Origin: Artemisia argyi
Lineage: Eukaryota > Streptophyta > Magnoliopsida > Asterales > Asteraceae
DNA length: 64,000 bases
NCBI GenBank assembly: GCA_030686995.1
Contig: CM060703.1
Location: forward strand, 117,499,361-117,563,360
Direction of reading: 5' to 3'
Shown here: positions 55,104 through 64,000 of the stretch, piece by piece
How the letters are laid out: each line of letters begins with the position of its first letter
How positions within the stretch are numbered: the first letter of the stretch is position 1
Made by a program: the position numbers and the translations under genes
Notes under the pieces: model-generated
What the model was told of the DNA's origin: nothing
What the model saw: only the letters and a program-made list of their open reading frames with translations
Database searches by the model: none

Positions 55104-56576
55104 TCACGTGATCTCATCATTGGTTCCATTCTCTAGGTCGTCTTCTAAACTAGTATCGCTTTCATAGTGCAAGTACTTCGGATCTTCGAATTCGAAAACA
55201 TCTTGTCGATACTTAGAACCAAGTTTACCAACATTCTTAAAGAATCCACATAATAAATCAGAAATATTCCTACACCCTCTCCTAACATCCTCATCACACA
55301 AGATAAGTTGGGAGCTCATCATATCAAGCCCGTCACAATCTATTCCTTTAAGGTCTTTTCTCTTGTATGGCGTTTGGTATGAAATCCTCCTAATCCCATC
55401 AGTGAAGGTCATGATTCCGTTCAAGTCATCCACTATCAAATTAGTGATTTCACAAAAGGGTGCTCCAAAGACGACTTGTGATAACCTAGGGTCGACATAG
55501 TCCTCTATGTTATCCACAATTGTGAATTCCATAGGGAATGCCATATTTCCTACAAACACCTGGATTTCATGATCCTTACCAACCACTTTCTCTCCTTTGT
55601 AAATCATCCCCCATCTGCAGATATTGTTATAGTGAAACAATGACATAAAATTCTTTGGCAGGAATACATTAATGTATATGTTATCGAAGTACTTATGACC
55701 GATCATGCAGGGGATTTTGAGATTATCCGGATCACGTCGTCTTATCTTCCCCAACTCTCCATCCTTTGACCCATATAGATTCCCCTCAAGAGATGGACGA
55801 TACTCGTACACCTCCTCACTATCCCTACGAAAGATTATCTTCCTAACACCATTGGTGAGTACTACACTACCATCTTTCTCATCAAGGATTGCTCCTGATT
55901 CATTGATAAATGGTATCCCAAGGACAAGGTGGGTTAACGTTTGATTGGTGAAAGGGTCCACGTCATCAACCACGGTGAGGTCAGTATTGTAAACAAGCTC
56001 TCCAATCCTAATTGATAAATTTTCTATTACTCTCTTGCACGCAACGTGCTCTGGGAAGGTTTTGAGGTATAGGGAGAGGGGGATTATGTTGACTGGGAAG
56101 CTAGGATCTATATGACTATCGGTTAAGAGCTTTTCCTTAATGGTACAGGGGATCTTGAAAACTTTAGGGTTACTTTCCTTAGTATGATTGTTACCCACAC
56201 TAAGAACATCCTCCATTTTTCTCTCGGGTTCTTCTATAATAGATTTACCCAAAATGGTTGGATCTTTCTCGTGCTCTTCCGATTTCTCTTTCCTTTCATC
56301 CGGTTTGTTGGATTCTTGCGCGGTGTATTGCTCGGGTGAGTCGGTAGGTTTTCTTGCCAAATCATGGTCAACCCTTGAGGTCTCATCTTTCGCTGTCTGA
56401 CTAAATTTGTTAGGTTGTTGTTGGGTTGGGTTGGGTGTTGAAGCAGATATCGTGGTGATGGTGTTTACGAAGTGGATTGGTCCAGGGGGGTTGACAGGTT
56501 CTTTTCCGTTAGGAGACAGATGTTTGAATAGCTTGCTAGGACTTTTTATTTTTACAGGGGAAGCTGGTGGACTCAT
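55104..56576 (-). CDS. Gypsy ORF2, two tandem retropepsin-like domains, catalytic motif degenerate
   Basis: 490 residues from the ATG at 56576, whose last two bases overlap the TGA of gag (ATGA). The first 135 residues are disordered and charged. Two related domains follow: residues about 141-250 (KIPCTIKEKLLTD, HIDPSFPVNIIPLSLY, then LVLGIPFINESGAILD) and about 287-402 (LKIPCMIGHKYFDN, YINVFLPKNFMSLF, then VVFGAPFCEITNLIVD). The order (entry strand, active-site strand, VxGxPF, second strand, TNG/TDG) is that of gag-associated aspartic proteases. The active-site triad is DPS in the first and NVF in the second instead of D-T/S/L-G, so neither should cleave. Related proteins in Asteraceae annotations are, as I recall, often misnamed MAK10-like. 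The role is unknown. Confidence 0.75.
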   Translation of the reverse strand: MSPPASPVKIKSPSKLFKHLSPNGKEPVNPPGPIHFVNTITTISASTPNPTQQQPNKFSQTAKDETSRVDHDLARKPTDSPEQYTAQESNKPDERKEKSEEHEKDPTILGKSIIEEPERKMEDVLSVGNNHTKESNPKVFKIPCTIKEKLLTDSHIDPSFPVNIIPLSLYLKTFPEHVACKRVIENLSIRIGELVYNTDLTVVDDVDPFTNQTLTHLVLGIPFINESGAILDEKDGSVVLTNGVRKIIFRRDSEEVYEYRPSLEGNLYGSKDGELGKIRRRDPDNLKIPCMIGHKYFDNIYINVFLPKNFMSLFHYNNICRWGMIYKGEKVVGKDHEIQVFVGNMAFPMEFTIVDNIEDYVDPRLSQVVFGAPFCEITNLIVDDLNGIMTFTDGIRRISYQTPYKRKDLKGIDCDGLDMMSSQLILCDEDVRRGCRNISDLLCGFFKNVGKLGSKYRQDVFEFEDPKYLHYESDTSLEDDLENGTNDEIT

Positions 56577-57850
56577 GATGGTAGCAGATTTAACTTCATT
56601 AACGGGAATGGGCCTATTATCAATATGTTCTTTGATAGATTACAAATCTTGTTGTTTACATCATCCTGCTGTTGTTTAAATTTGGCCTCGAGCGTAGCGA
56701 GCTGTAGTTCTTGAGAGAGAATGAATTTCTTTAAGGTATCTTCACAGCTTTGCCTAGGAATGCCTTGTGATGGAAAATGCTCGGACCAAGTGAGTGGTGA
56801 GGAGTTATTGAAGGATACGCTTCGCGTTTGGTACCCTCTAAAATCAGGTTTATCCTTCCATGCCTCATAGGCTTCGGCAGAAGTTCGAGGACCCTGACCT
56901 ATGTGCGATGATGTGAATTCGTTATAAGCACGTTTTGGAAGTTCCATGCAGTTATGGGTCTCATGAGGGCCATTGCATAGTTTGCATGTAGAAGCGATTC
57001 TACTTACTTGGCTTGAAGGTTTATGAGCTTCGTAGGATTTCATGAGAGACTTGACTCGACCTTCAAGTTCCATGATCCTACGATCGGGAGTGCTAGAATT
57101 GTTTGAAGGCAAAGATATTGCCTTGACCGTTTCGTTCAAATCACGGGGATCATTCCAACTTTCGTTGTCATAGAGAGCAAGATCTTCTATGAGTTCCCAT
57201 GATTGTTCCGCACTAAGGTCACGTAGCTTACCACCGGCCGATTGGTCAATGGTTCGCCTCGTGGAGATGTCGATATGGTCATAAAAAATTTGGACTTGGA
57301 GCCAAAGATCTATGCCATGATGAGGGACTTTTTGGAGTAAGTCCTTGAAACGAGTCCATGCTTCATAAAGAGATTCATTTTGACGTTGTTGAAACATCAA
57401 GATGTCATTCCTAAGCTTAGTAGTTCTCCCCGGTGGGAAAAATTGAGCAAGGAAACGAGTGGTGAGATCATCCCATGTGGTGATGGATCCCGCGGGTAAA
57501 CGCTCAAGCCATTGACTAGCTTGATCCCGTAGAGAGAATTGGAATAGGCGTAAACGGGTAGTCTCTCTAGTTTCAACACCTAGGTCTATGGAATCTACAA
57601 TTTTGAGGAAGTCCTTAAGGTGTTGGTTTGGATCTTCGGAACGAAGTCCATGGAATGCACATCCGCTTTGCACCAACCGGATGGTGTCGGATCGCAAGGG
57701 GGTCACATTGGCTCCGGTGAGCTCAATGGTGTTTCGGTAGCCTTGATGGCTAGGTCGGGAGTACTCTCCTAAGGTTCGGGGCCTAAGGGGTTCTAGTGGT
57801 GGGTTTTGTTATGGTGGGATGACGGGTTCAAAGATGTTACCACCTTCCAT
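56573..57850 (-). pseudogene. Gypsy gag, early in-frame stop
   Basis: The likely start is the ATG at 57850 (MEGGNIFEPVIPP), followed by an in-frame TAA at 57809-57811 (codon 14); after that the frame is open to the TGA at 56573. The body has a retrotransposon gag domain (HLKDFLKIVDSI, SQWLERLPAGSITTW, FFPPGRTTKLRNDI). A knuckle-like CKLCNGPHETHNC follows near residue 300, a CX2CX3HX4C type like that of the giant-LTR element. The open part alone has no early ATG (57706 is GTG). Either the copy is newly dead, the stop is suppressed, or translation starts otherwise. Confidence 0.8.
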
Positions 57851-57998
57851 GATGTCGGATGGTAAAGAGTTACGAACAAAGGCACGAAGAAATAAGATAG
57901 ACTAAAGAAGAACCTAAAAATAAAAATAAAATCTTACTAGAAAGGAATCTAGCAAGTAGACCTAATAAAAAGAAATCCTAATCTAGACAATAACTATT
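57851..57998 (-). other. Gypsy leader
   Basis: Short untranslated stretch between the primer site and gag; no features. Confidence 0.6.
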
Positions 57999-58016
57999 CC
58001 CCAGGCTGCGGTGCCA
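57999..58016 (-). other. Gypsy primer-binding site
   Basis: The minus strand reads TGGCACCGCAGCCTGGGG six bases after the LTR end. It resembles TGGCACCGTTGCCGGGG of related elements; the primer tRNA is not certain. Confidence 0.75.
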
Positions 58017-58022
58017 AAAACT

Positions 58023-59429
58023 TGATGCGTGGGAATCGCACCTTGCTTTACCTCTCGAGGGATCTCGAGAAGCTTACAACCCCCACCAGACAGTGTACCT
58101 GATCGTTGTAGTATAGTATAGTGACAAGTACCGGGGGATTGATCGTTCAGCTTAGGAATAGTGTCGCTAGGATTAGAAAACCTAATTACTAGTTCTAGAG
58201 GTGAGGGATGATTATTTTTGTGTTTTTGTATTTTTATGAAAGCAAGTAAAATCTCGGGTTTTGGAGGAATGGGCGGAATTAGTTGCTATTCAACTAACCC
58301 AAAACTAATATATAATCAAAATAAAATAATAAAAATGAAAATAAACTAATTATACTAAGGTTGTGAGCAGTAATTGGAGAAATTGTGTTTACTTAGACTT
58401 CACTACTCCCTAGATATCTTTTACACGTTAATTACTTGTTATACTTGTATGGATGACGGATTGTATTCCTTAATACCATTCGTGGGGTGGCATACATAAC
58501 TCCCCAACTCTATGAGCTCTTATCTCCTCCTACACCATGACCCAGCACAACTATAGGGATTGTAAACAGTGGCTCATGCATTAAATACAACCAATAAAGA
58601 CCTAGTACGCCTCGGTTCATGTTTCTTAAGACGTTCAAGCATGTTACCATTTGGAGATCTGCCAGTTTTCTTAAGCCTAACATATAAATCATTCATCCAA
58701 GAACAAGAATAAACAAGTAATCAACACATAATCAACATCTAGGTTTCATTAGATCTAAGCAAACACAAGAGAGATCTAGCCTAGCATAATTGAATTGAGA
58801 CAAGAACAAGATATAGACAACCAACACATAGACATATTGATTGAATTAGAAGAACACTTATCTCAATTACAATGCAAGGTATCAAGGGTTTGGAACCCTT
58901 GAAAAACCTGTAAAAGAGGCACCAAATTCGTCTTTAGGGTTTCACCAAAACTTCTCCCCTTTTAATGTAAAAACTAGAAAACTATATATAGGAAAACTGG
59001 GCTGACGGCGTCAAGACAACATTGTGACGCCGTCACCTCGCCGCCAAATACTTCCTCGGACGGCCTTGATCTACTTATGATGGCCTATGTGACGCCGTCA
59101 CCACCTACGGTATTTTATTCTTGGTACTTTGACGCCGTCAGGATGACTTTTGACGTCGTCATCAACTACGGTATTTTATTCTTGATGTCTGACGCTGTCA
59201 AGGCGTTACTCTTGACGCCGTCACCTAGTGTTTCCAGCATGGAAAATTGATACTTTGCCGTTTTCTTCACTTTTATGCTCCAAAAACGTCCAAAATGGCT
59301 TCTTTTCCAGAATTCACTCTCCAAGTACCTAAAATCACAAAAGGAACGATTTAGGGCAATATTTGATCAAATAAAGTCGGATTCGGGCTTAAATGACCCC
59401 CTAAAAACGGATCATTTTTCGCCTCATCA
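58023..59429 (-). mobile_element. Gypsy 5' LTR
   Basis: Same length as 51195-52601. Two of its seven TGACGCCGTCA sites carry single changes (near 59153 and 59190). Confidence 0.95.
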
Positions 59430-59434
59430 GGAAC
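59430..59434. repeat. Gypsy target duplication, right copy
   Basis: GGAAC, as at 51190-51194. Confidence 0.95.
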
Positions 59435-59448
59435 CCTGGGGGTACACA

Positions 59449-59474
59449 GGCGGAACCCATCTGAGGGTTCCGCC
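59449..59474. promoter_or_regulatory. Perfect 10-bp hairpin in Copia 3 LTR
   Basis: GGCGGAACCC (59449-59458), a six-base loop, then GGGTTCCGCC (59465-59474). It lies 20 bases upstream of TATAAATA at 59494. A near copy is at 61695-61718. Confidence 0.85.
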
Positions 59475-59493
59475 GTACTGCAGAAGGCTTTGC

Positions 59494-59501
59494 TATAAAT
59501 A
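59494..59501 (+). promoter_or_regulatory. Copia 3 LTR TATA box
   Basis: TATAAATA in GCTATAAATACC, the same form as in the Copia 2 LTR. Confidence 0.7.
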
Positions 59502-60155
59502 CCAAGCCACAAGTTGATTTTTGGCTTATCACACTACATCATATTTTACACACACACATTCATTCTTTCATCTAACCCTTTAACATTTCATATGTGAAGT
59601 TTCTTTTTGTAGCAAAGAGATTCACAAGCTCATTAAAAGTAACAAGTATTCAACACAACGTTGCAAGACTTGTTAGCTTAGCATTGTGTAGACTTGTGTA
59701 GTTTACACTTCATTTGATTGTGTATTTTCAGTAGTGATCGGTTAGTATTTTAGTCCTCAAAATACAAAGTGTATCGGGAGTAGTTGTACCCTTGTAAAAG
59801 AACTAACGGAAGTGGTTGTACCCTTGGTAAAGAACTCGACATCTAGCTTAGTGTCGGTAAAAGTATAAGCGACGTGTAAGGTTTTCTCCGCCGGTGAAAG
59901 GAGCTTGTTGACTAGTGAAAGAAACTCTCGAGTTGGATACTCGGGGCGTGGACGTAGGGCAAGGAAAAAGAGTCCTTGTAGCCGAACCACGATAAATACT
60001 CGTGTTGTGGTTTGATCGTTTCTTTCATTTACTTGCATGTTATATATTGTGTTTGTGTATATATCTTTGATCAAACGGAAAGTTTCAAAGCTAACTAAAC
60101 AAGTTAAAAAGATTTTAAACGGTAAACTATTCAACCCCCCTTCTAGTTTTCCACA

Positions 60156-60180
60156 ATTAGCATCAAGAGCTACGTTACTC
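60156..60180 (+). other. Copia 3 primer-binding site, altered
   Basis: ATTAGCATCAAGAGCTACG follows the LTR end. Compared with TTGGTATCAAGAGC of Copia 1, two positions differ in the first part, which may weaken pairing with initiator Met tRNA. Confidence 0.75.
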
Positions 60181-60222
60181 AAGCTTTTAAAATATATTGT
60201 GTTTTAAAACTTAAAACGATCC

Positions 60223-62115
60223 ATGGATTTTGAAAATTACAAAGAAGGGCAATCTATGCAAAGACCACCACTCTTTGAAGCAAATGGTTTTATATATTGG
60301 AAAAACCGTTTTGAAACTTACGTGAAATCTAAAGATATAGATTTATGGTATATAATCATTGATGGTGATAACGTAGTTACTAACATTAAAGATGATGATC
60401 AAAAGAAATTGATTGGTAAAAATAATGAAGCTAAAATGATGCTTTACAACGCTTTGCCTAAGAAAGAATATGAAAGAGTCTTTTTGTGTAAAACCGCCAA
60501 AGATATTTGGCAATCTTTAATTGTCACTCATCAAGGAAACTCACAAGTTAAAGATAACAAAATTGATCTTCTTGTTCAACAATATGAACAATTTGTTATT
60601 TTCGAAGATGAGATTATTGATAATGCTTTTGCTAGGTTTAACACTATTATTACTTCACTTAAAGCACTTGATGAATCTTTTTGTAGTAAGAACTTTGTCA
60701 GGAAATTTCTTAGAGCACTCCATCCGAAGTGGAGAGCAAAAGTGACGGCAATTGAAGAATCCAAAGATCTTTCAAGCATGTCACTTGATGAGCTAATTGG
60801 AAACCTCAAAGTTCATGAAATGGTAATGGAAAAAGATTCGGAACTAGTTAGAGGCAAGAAAGAAAAAGTGAAGTCCATTGCCTTGAAAGCTAGAGTCCAA
60901 TCAAGTGATGATGAAGAATCTACTTCGGATAGTGATGATGAGGAATATGCTATGGCCGTTAGAGATTTCAAAAAGTTCTTTCGTAGAAGAGGAAAGTTTG
61001 TAAGGCAACCTAAAGATGACAAGAAAACTTTCCAAAAAGATCGTGATGATAGGAAAGGAAAGGTTGAAAGAAAATGCTATAGGTGTGGAGACACAAGTCA
61101 TCTTGTAGGAGAATGTCCAAAACCACCCAAGAGCAAACCTCAACAAGCTTTTGTGGGTGGTGCTTGAAGTGACTATGAAGGAGATAACGATGAGCCAAAG
61201 AATGATGATATTGCTCTCATGGCTCACAACTCAAATGAGGTATTCTCTGACTCATCTTACTCCTCTATTGATGATGACACTTTACAAAAAGAATATAACA
61301 AACATTGTGAATTGAGCTTAAAAATTATAAACAAAAATAAATTTTTGAAAACTAAAAAGGAGTTTTTAGAAAATGAAGTTTATGAATTAAAAGAAAAAGC
61401 TAAGAGATTAGAAAAGAGTAAAGGTGTTGACACTTCTTGCAAATCATGTGAAGAGCTTAAACTCGAAGTTGAGAAACTTAAAATTACTCAAAATGATATA
61501 ATAAAACAAACCACAAAGTTTAAGAAGTTCGATAAGAGCATTTCTTGTGCGGATGAAATTATGAAAATTCAAAAGCCACCCTTTGATAAAATAGGACTAG
61601 GATTCATGAAAATAGAAACTTCAAAGGGTCAAACGAAACAAGAAAAGATTGTATAAGAAACTAACAAAATTGCTACAGTAGCCTGCGGATCAGACGGAAC
61701 CCAATCCAGGGTTCCGCCCATTGGACCCGAAGGTTCCGCCAGGCCTGCTACAGCAGTAACTCCATCCACATTGGATCGTTCAAAATTTGTTAAAGTTACA
61801 TATAAAAATGGAACAAAACCTGTGTTTAAAACTGGAGTAGGATTTAGTAAAAATGAATTTAGAGCTAAGACTACTCAACCAAGATCTAAGACTCCAATTC
61901 CCAAACGCCCCTTTCCAAAGAGCAACTTCAACGTTCAACCAAACTACCAACATGTTTGGAATCAAAACACTTCTAGACATTACCAAACTCCAAATTACAT
62001 GTCATGGAACCCTTATGCTCTATTTTCATACTTGGAACAAGTTAATGGTATGCTTAACCAAAATGGACCCATGAGAAATTGGGGACCAAATGTTTGAGTG
62101 TTTTTCATAAAATAG
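60223..62115 (+). pseudogene. Copia 3 gag and gag-pol linker, four in-frame stops, no frameshift
   Basis: One frame runs from the ATG at 60223 into pol. Gag residues 1-314 are open and include the capsid region ([14 protein letters not shown], then LRALHPKW) and an intact knuckle [14 protein letters not shown]. Stops then occur at 61165-61167 (TGA, where Copia 2 has Trp), 61654-61656 (TAA), 62095-62097 (TGA) and 62113-62115 (TAG). The part 61219-61656 is a coiled coil (ENEVYELKEKAKRLEKSK), as in Copia 2; 61771-62097 is a basic linker. The inverted-repeat module (61695-61740) lies in this frame. All four stops fall in the linker, none in the capsid region or in pol. Confidence 0.85.
61695..61740. 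promoter_or_regulatory. GC-rich inverted-repeat module, internal copy of Copia 3
   Basis: CGGAACCC (61695-61702) and GGGTTCCGCC (61709-61718) form a hairpin, followed by another GGTTCCGCC (61732-61740). The arms match those in the LTR at 59449-59474, although this copy is embedded in the polyprotein frame. Confidence 0.8.
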
Positions 62116-64000
62116 GTGTGCCTCAAAGTTTGTTTGGAACCGGATGAATGGATTAAAGATAGCGGTTGTTCAAGGCACATGACAGGTAACAAAAGCCTCT
62201 TCACTTCTTATCACAAATGTGACGGAGGTAATGTTACGCTTGGTAGTAAAGCTAAGAGCAAAATCATCGGAAAAGGTACAATCTCTCATGACTCCCTTTT
62301 TATAGATGATGTAGCTCATGTTGATAACTTAGGTTTTAAACTGCTTAGTATTAGTCAACTTTGTCGTAATAAGTATAATGTCCTTTTTAGTGAAAATGGT
62401 AGTAAAATACTTAAAGATGGTATAACCATAGCCAAAGGTGTCCTTAAGAACAACGTATATGTCATGAAGATGGATCCAACATCTAGAGACAAACTTTGTC
62501 TTACCTCATTAGATGAATCTTCAACCTTATGGAATAGACGTTTAGGACACGCTAACATGAGACTAATCCAAAACCTCTCCTCCAAAGACTTAGTTCGAAA
62601 CCTACCTAAGGTGAAATACGACCAACACTTTTGTGATGCTTGCAAAGTCGGTAAACAAGTCCATAGTAGCCATAAGGCTAAAAACTTGGTTTCTACATCT
62701 AGGTGTCTAGAACTTTTGCATATGGATTTATTTGGTCCATCCGCTATACAAAGTTATGGAGGTAACTTCTACACTTTGGTTATAGTTGATGATTACTCAA
62801 GATATACTTGGACAAATTTTTTGAAAAGTAAAAATGAAGCTTTTGATAAATTTGAGATTCTAAGTAAGAAAATTCAAAATCAAGTAGGGTCTAATATTGT
62901 GTCTATTAGAACGGATCACGGTCGTGAATTTGATAATGAATTTCAATTTGGAAACTTTTGTGATAATAATGGTATAACTCATAACTTTTCGGCTCCACGT
63001 ACTCCTCAATCTAATGGTGTAGTAGAACGTAAAAACCGGACATTGCAAGAGATGAGTAGAACAATGCTTAATGAACAAAACATTCCACAAAAGTTTGGGT
63101 GTAATGCCTTTGACACATCAACGTACATTTTAAATCGAGTATTAATTAGACCATTTTTGAATAAAACTCCTTATGAACTATATAAAGGTAAAAAGCCTAC
63201 ATTAGGATACTTTAGAGTGTTTGGGAGTAAATGTTTCATTCTTAACACCAAGGATTATCTCACCAAATTTGACCCAAAGTCTTATGAAGGTGTATTTCTT
63301 GGATATTCACAAAATAGTAAAGCTTACATTGTTTTGAACAAAGAAACCTTAAGAGTAGAGGAATCGTTGAACGTAACATTTGACGAGAGTCCACCTCCCT
63401 CTAAGACATCACCTTTGGTAGATGATGACTTAGTTGAAAGCCAAGCAATAGAAAGACAAGAAATTTTAAGTGATGACAAGGAAGATGAACTATTAAACAA
63501 AGAACTTGTCAATGTCAAAGAATTTAAAAGTCATCCATTAGATGGTGTCATTGGCAACATTAACGAAAGAACACTAAGGTCAAAAGTTCAAAATGAAAGC
63601 AACTACTTTTGTTTCGTGTCAACCATTGAACCTAAAAATATTAATGAAGCCATTAAAGATGAGTCTTGGGTAATTGCAATGCAAGAAGAGTTAAACCAAT
63701 TTGTTAGGAATGATGTATGGACATTAGTTCCTCAACCAAAGAGTCAAACTATAATTGGAACAAAATGGGTATTTCGTAATAAAATGGATGAAAATGGAAT
63801 TGTGTCTAGAAACAAAGCTAGGCTAGTTGCACAAGGATATAACCAACAAGAAGGCATTGACTACGATGAAAGTTTTGCTCTGGTTGCTAGGCTCGAGTCA
63901 ATTAGAATCTTACTTGCATATGCATGTGCACACAATTTTAAACTCTTTCAAATGGACGTCAAAAGTGCATTTCTAAACGGAGTCATTAATGAAGAAGTGT
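62116..64000 (+). CDS. Copia 3 Pol (protease, integrase, RT start), open at window end
   Basis: The frame is open from 62116 to 64000, 628 codons, and runs off the window. The protease motif [13 protein letters not shown] comes first, then the pre-integrase HHCC region ([11 protein letters not shown], then CDACKVGKQ; the usual LWHR has Asn for His). The integrase core has Asp in LHMDLFGP, Asp in TDHGREF and Glu in QSNGVVERK. The RT begins with ELNQF.. and [19 protein letters not shown]; the window ends in [15 protein letters not shown], before the YVDD box. The sequence is closely related to Copia 1 pol but clearly diverged. Near 63878 the motif reads FALVARLES where Copia 1 has [11 protein letters not shown] end, RNase H and the 3' LTR are beyond the window. 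Confidence 0.9.
   Translation, partial: MCLKVCLEPDEWIKDSGCSRHMTGNKSLFTSYHKCDGGNVTLGSKAKSKIIGKGTISHDSLFIDDVAHVDNLGFKLLSISQLCRNKYNVLFSENGSKILKDGITIAKGVLKNNVYVMKMDPTSRDKLCLTSLDESSTLWNRRLGHANMRLIQNLSSKDLVRNLPKVKYDQHFCDACKVGKQVHSSHKAKNLVSTSRCLELLHMDLFGPSAIQSYGGNFYTLVIVDDYSRYTWTNFLKSKNEAFDKFEILSKKIQNQVGSNIVSIRTDHGREFDNEFQFGNFCDNNGITHNFSAPRTPQSNGVVERKNRTLQEMSRTMLNEQNIPQKFGCNAFDTSTYILNRVLIRPFLNKTPYELYKGKKPTLGYFRVFGSKCFILNTKDYLTKFDPKSYEGVFLGYSQNSKAYIVLNKETLRVEESLNVTFDESPPPSKTSPLVDDDLVESQAIERQEILSDDKEDELLNKELVNVKEFKSHPLDGVIGNINERTLRSKVQNESNYFCFVSTIEPKNINEAIKDESWVIAMQEELNQFVRNDVWTLVPQPKSQTIIGTKWVFRNKMDENGIVSRNKARLVAQGYNQQEGIDYDESFALVARLESIRILLAYACAHNFKLFQMDVKSAFLNGVINEEV

Larger units (their letters stand above)
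51195..59429 (-). mobile_element. Complete non-autonomous Gypsy element with duplicated retropepsin-like ORF
   Basis: An 8235 bp minus-strand element with two 1407 bp LTRs (about ten differences by eye), a perfect 5 bp duplication, a gag ORF and a second ORF without RT, RNase H or integrase. The LTR ends are TGATG/CATCA. Its primer site resembles that of Athila/Tat elements. It inserted within a GGCGGAACCC copy of the Copia 3 LTR. Confidence 0.95.
50802..60155 (+). mobile_element. Copia 3 5' LTR, split by a Gypsy element
   Basis: The LTR starts TGTTAATACAAAT at 50802, is interrupted at 51195-59429, resumes at 59435 and ends CTAGTTTTCCACA at 60155, giving about 1.1 kb without the insertion. 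It carries two copies of GGCGGAACCC (the first now split across 51188-51194 and 59435) and a TATAAATA box. The end resembles the other SIRE-like LTRs. Confidence 0.9.

Overview
This window is repeat-rich intergenic DNA from a nuclear plant genome. I see no host gene that I would defend as functional. Almost everything is transposable element. The retroelement types (SIRE/Maximus-like Copia, Athila/Tat-like Gypsy with a tRNA-Asp type primer site, Tekay-like LTRs, a MULE, a PIF/Harbinger, a Helitron, a hAT MITE), the AT-rich background and the intron-bearing transposase all point to a eudicot. Some ORFs resemble proteins I associate with Asteraceae (the duplicated retropepsin-like Gypsy ORF2 and the trihelix/NAM-associated ORF1 of the Harbinger). 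That family assignment is inference.

Layout from left to right. 1-9134: a minus-strand LTR element with exceptionally long LTRs of about 4 kb, a short internal region of about 3 kb, two small ORFs and no pol; its 3' LTR runs off the window start. 9135-11118: the tail of a Tekay-like LTR into which that element inserted. 11119-12960: an array of 20-21 bp repeats, partly palindromic and partly inverted. 13394-26948: a complete MULE (169 bp TIRs, perfect 9 bp TSD CTACTTTTA) with a spliceable transposase, split by a full-length minus-strand Copia element (13717-22502, TSD GACTA). 28400-36040: a PIF/Harbinger element (TSD TAA) whose ORF1 is split by a solo LTR (28800-34610, TSD TCTTC), which is itself split inside a (TA)n microsatellite by a 2.76 kb Helitron carrying exon-like fragments. 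38180-38678: a hAT MITE (TSD ACTATAGT). 40205-50800: a pol-deleted Copia family arranged LTR-internal-LTR-internal. From 50802: a third Copia element on the plus strand, whose 5' LTR is split by a complete non-autonomous Gypsy element (51195-59429, TSD GGAAC). The pol of this third Copia is still open at the window end.

Relative order can be read from the nesting. The MULE predates Copia 1. The Harbinger predates the solo LTR, which predates the Helitron. Copia 2 predates Copia 3, which predates the Gypsy. The LTR pairs differ by only about 0.7-1.4 percent by eye, so the Copia 1, Gypsy and giant-LTR insertions are recent.

The most unusual pattern is shared by four unrelated element families. 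Each carries a family-specific GC-rich palindrome or inverted-repeat module just upstream of the LTR TATA box, and a second copy of the same module in the internal region. In Copia 1 and 2 it is GGCCGGTCCCCTTAA with its inverse, in Copia 3 GGCGGAACCC/GGGTTCCGCC, and in the Gypsy an array of TGACGCCGTCA. The modules differ between families but match within each element. A second candidate novelty is a 3' ORF of the Copia elements, between pol and the 3' LTR, with a motif (CxCCIFLQKQ ... WIEYLLTR) conserved between two otherwise diverged families.
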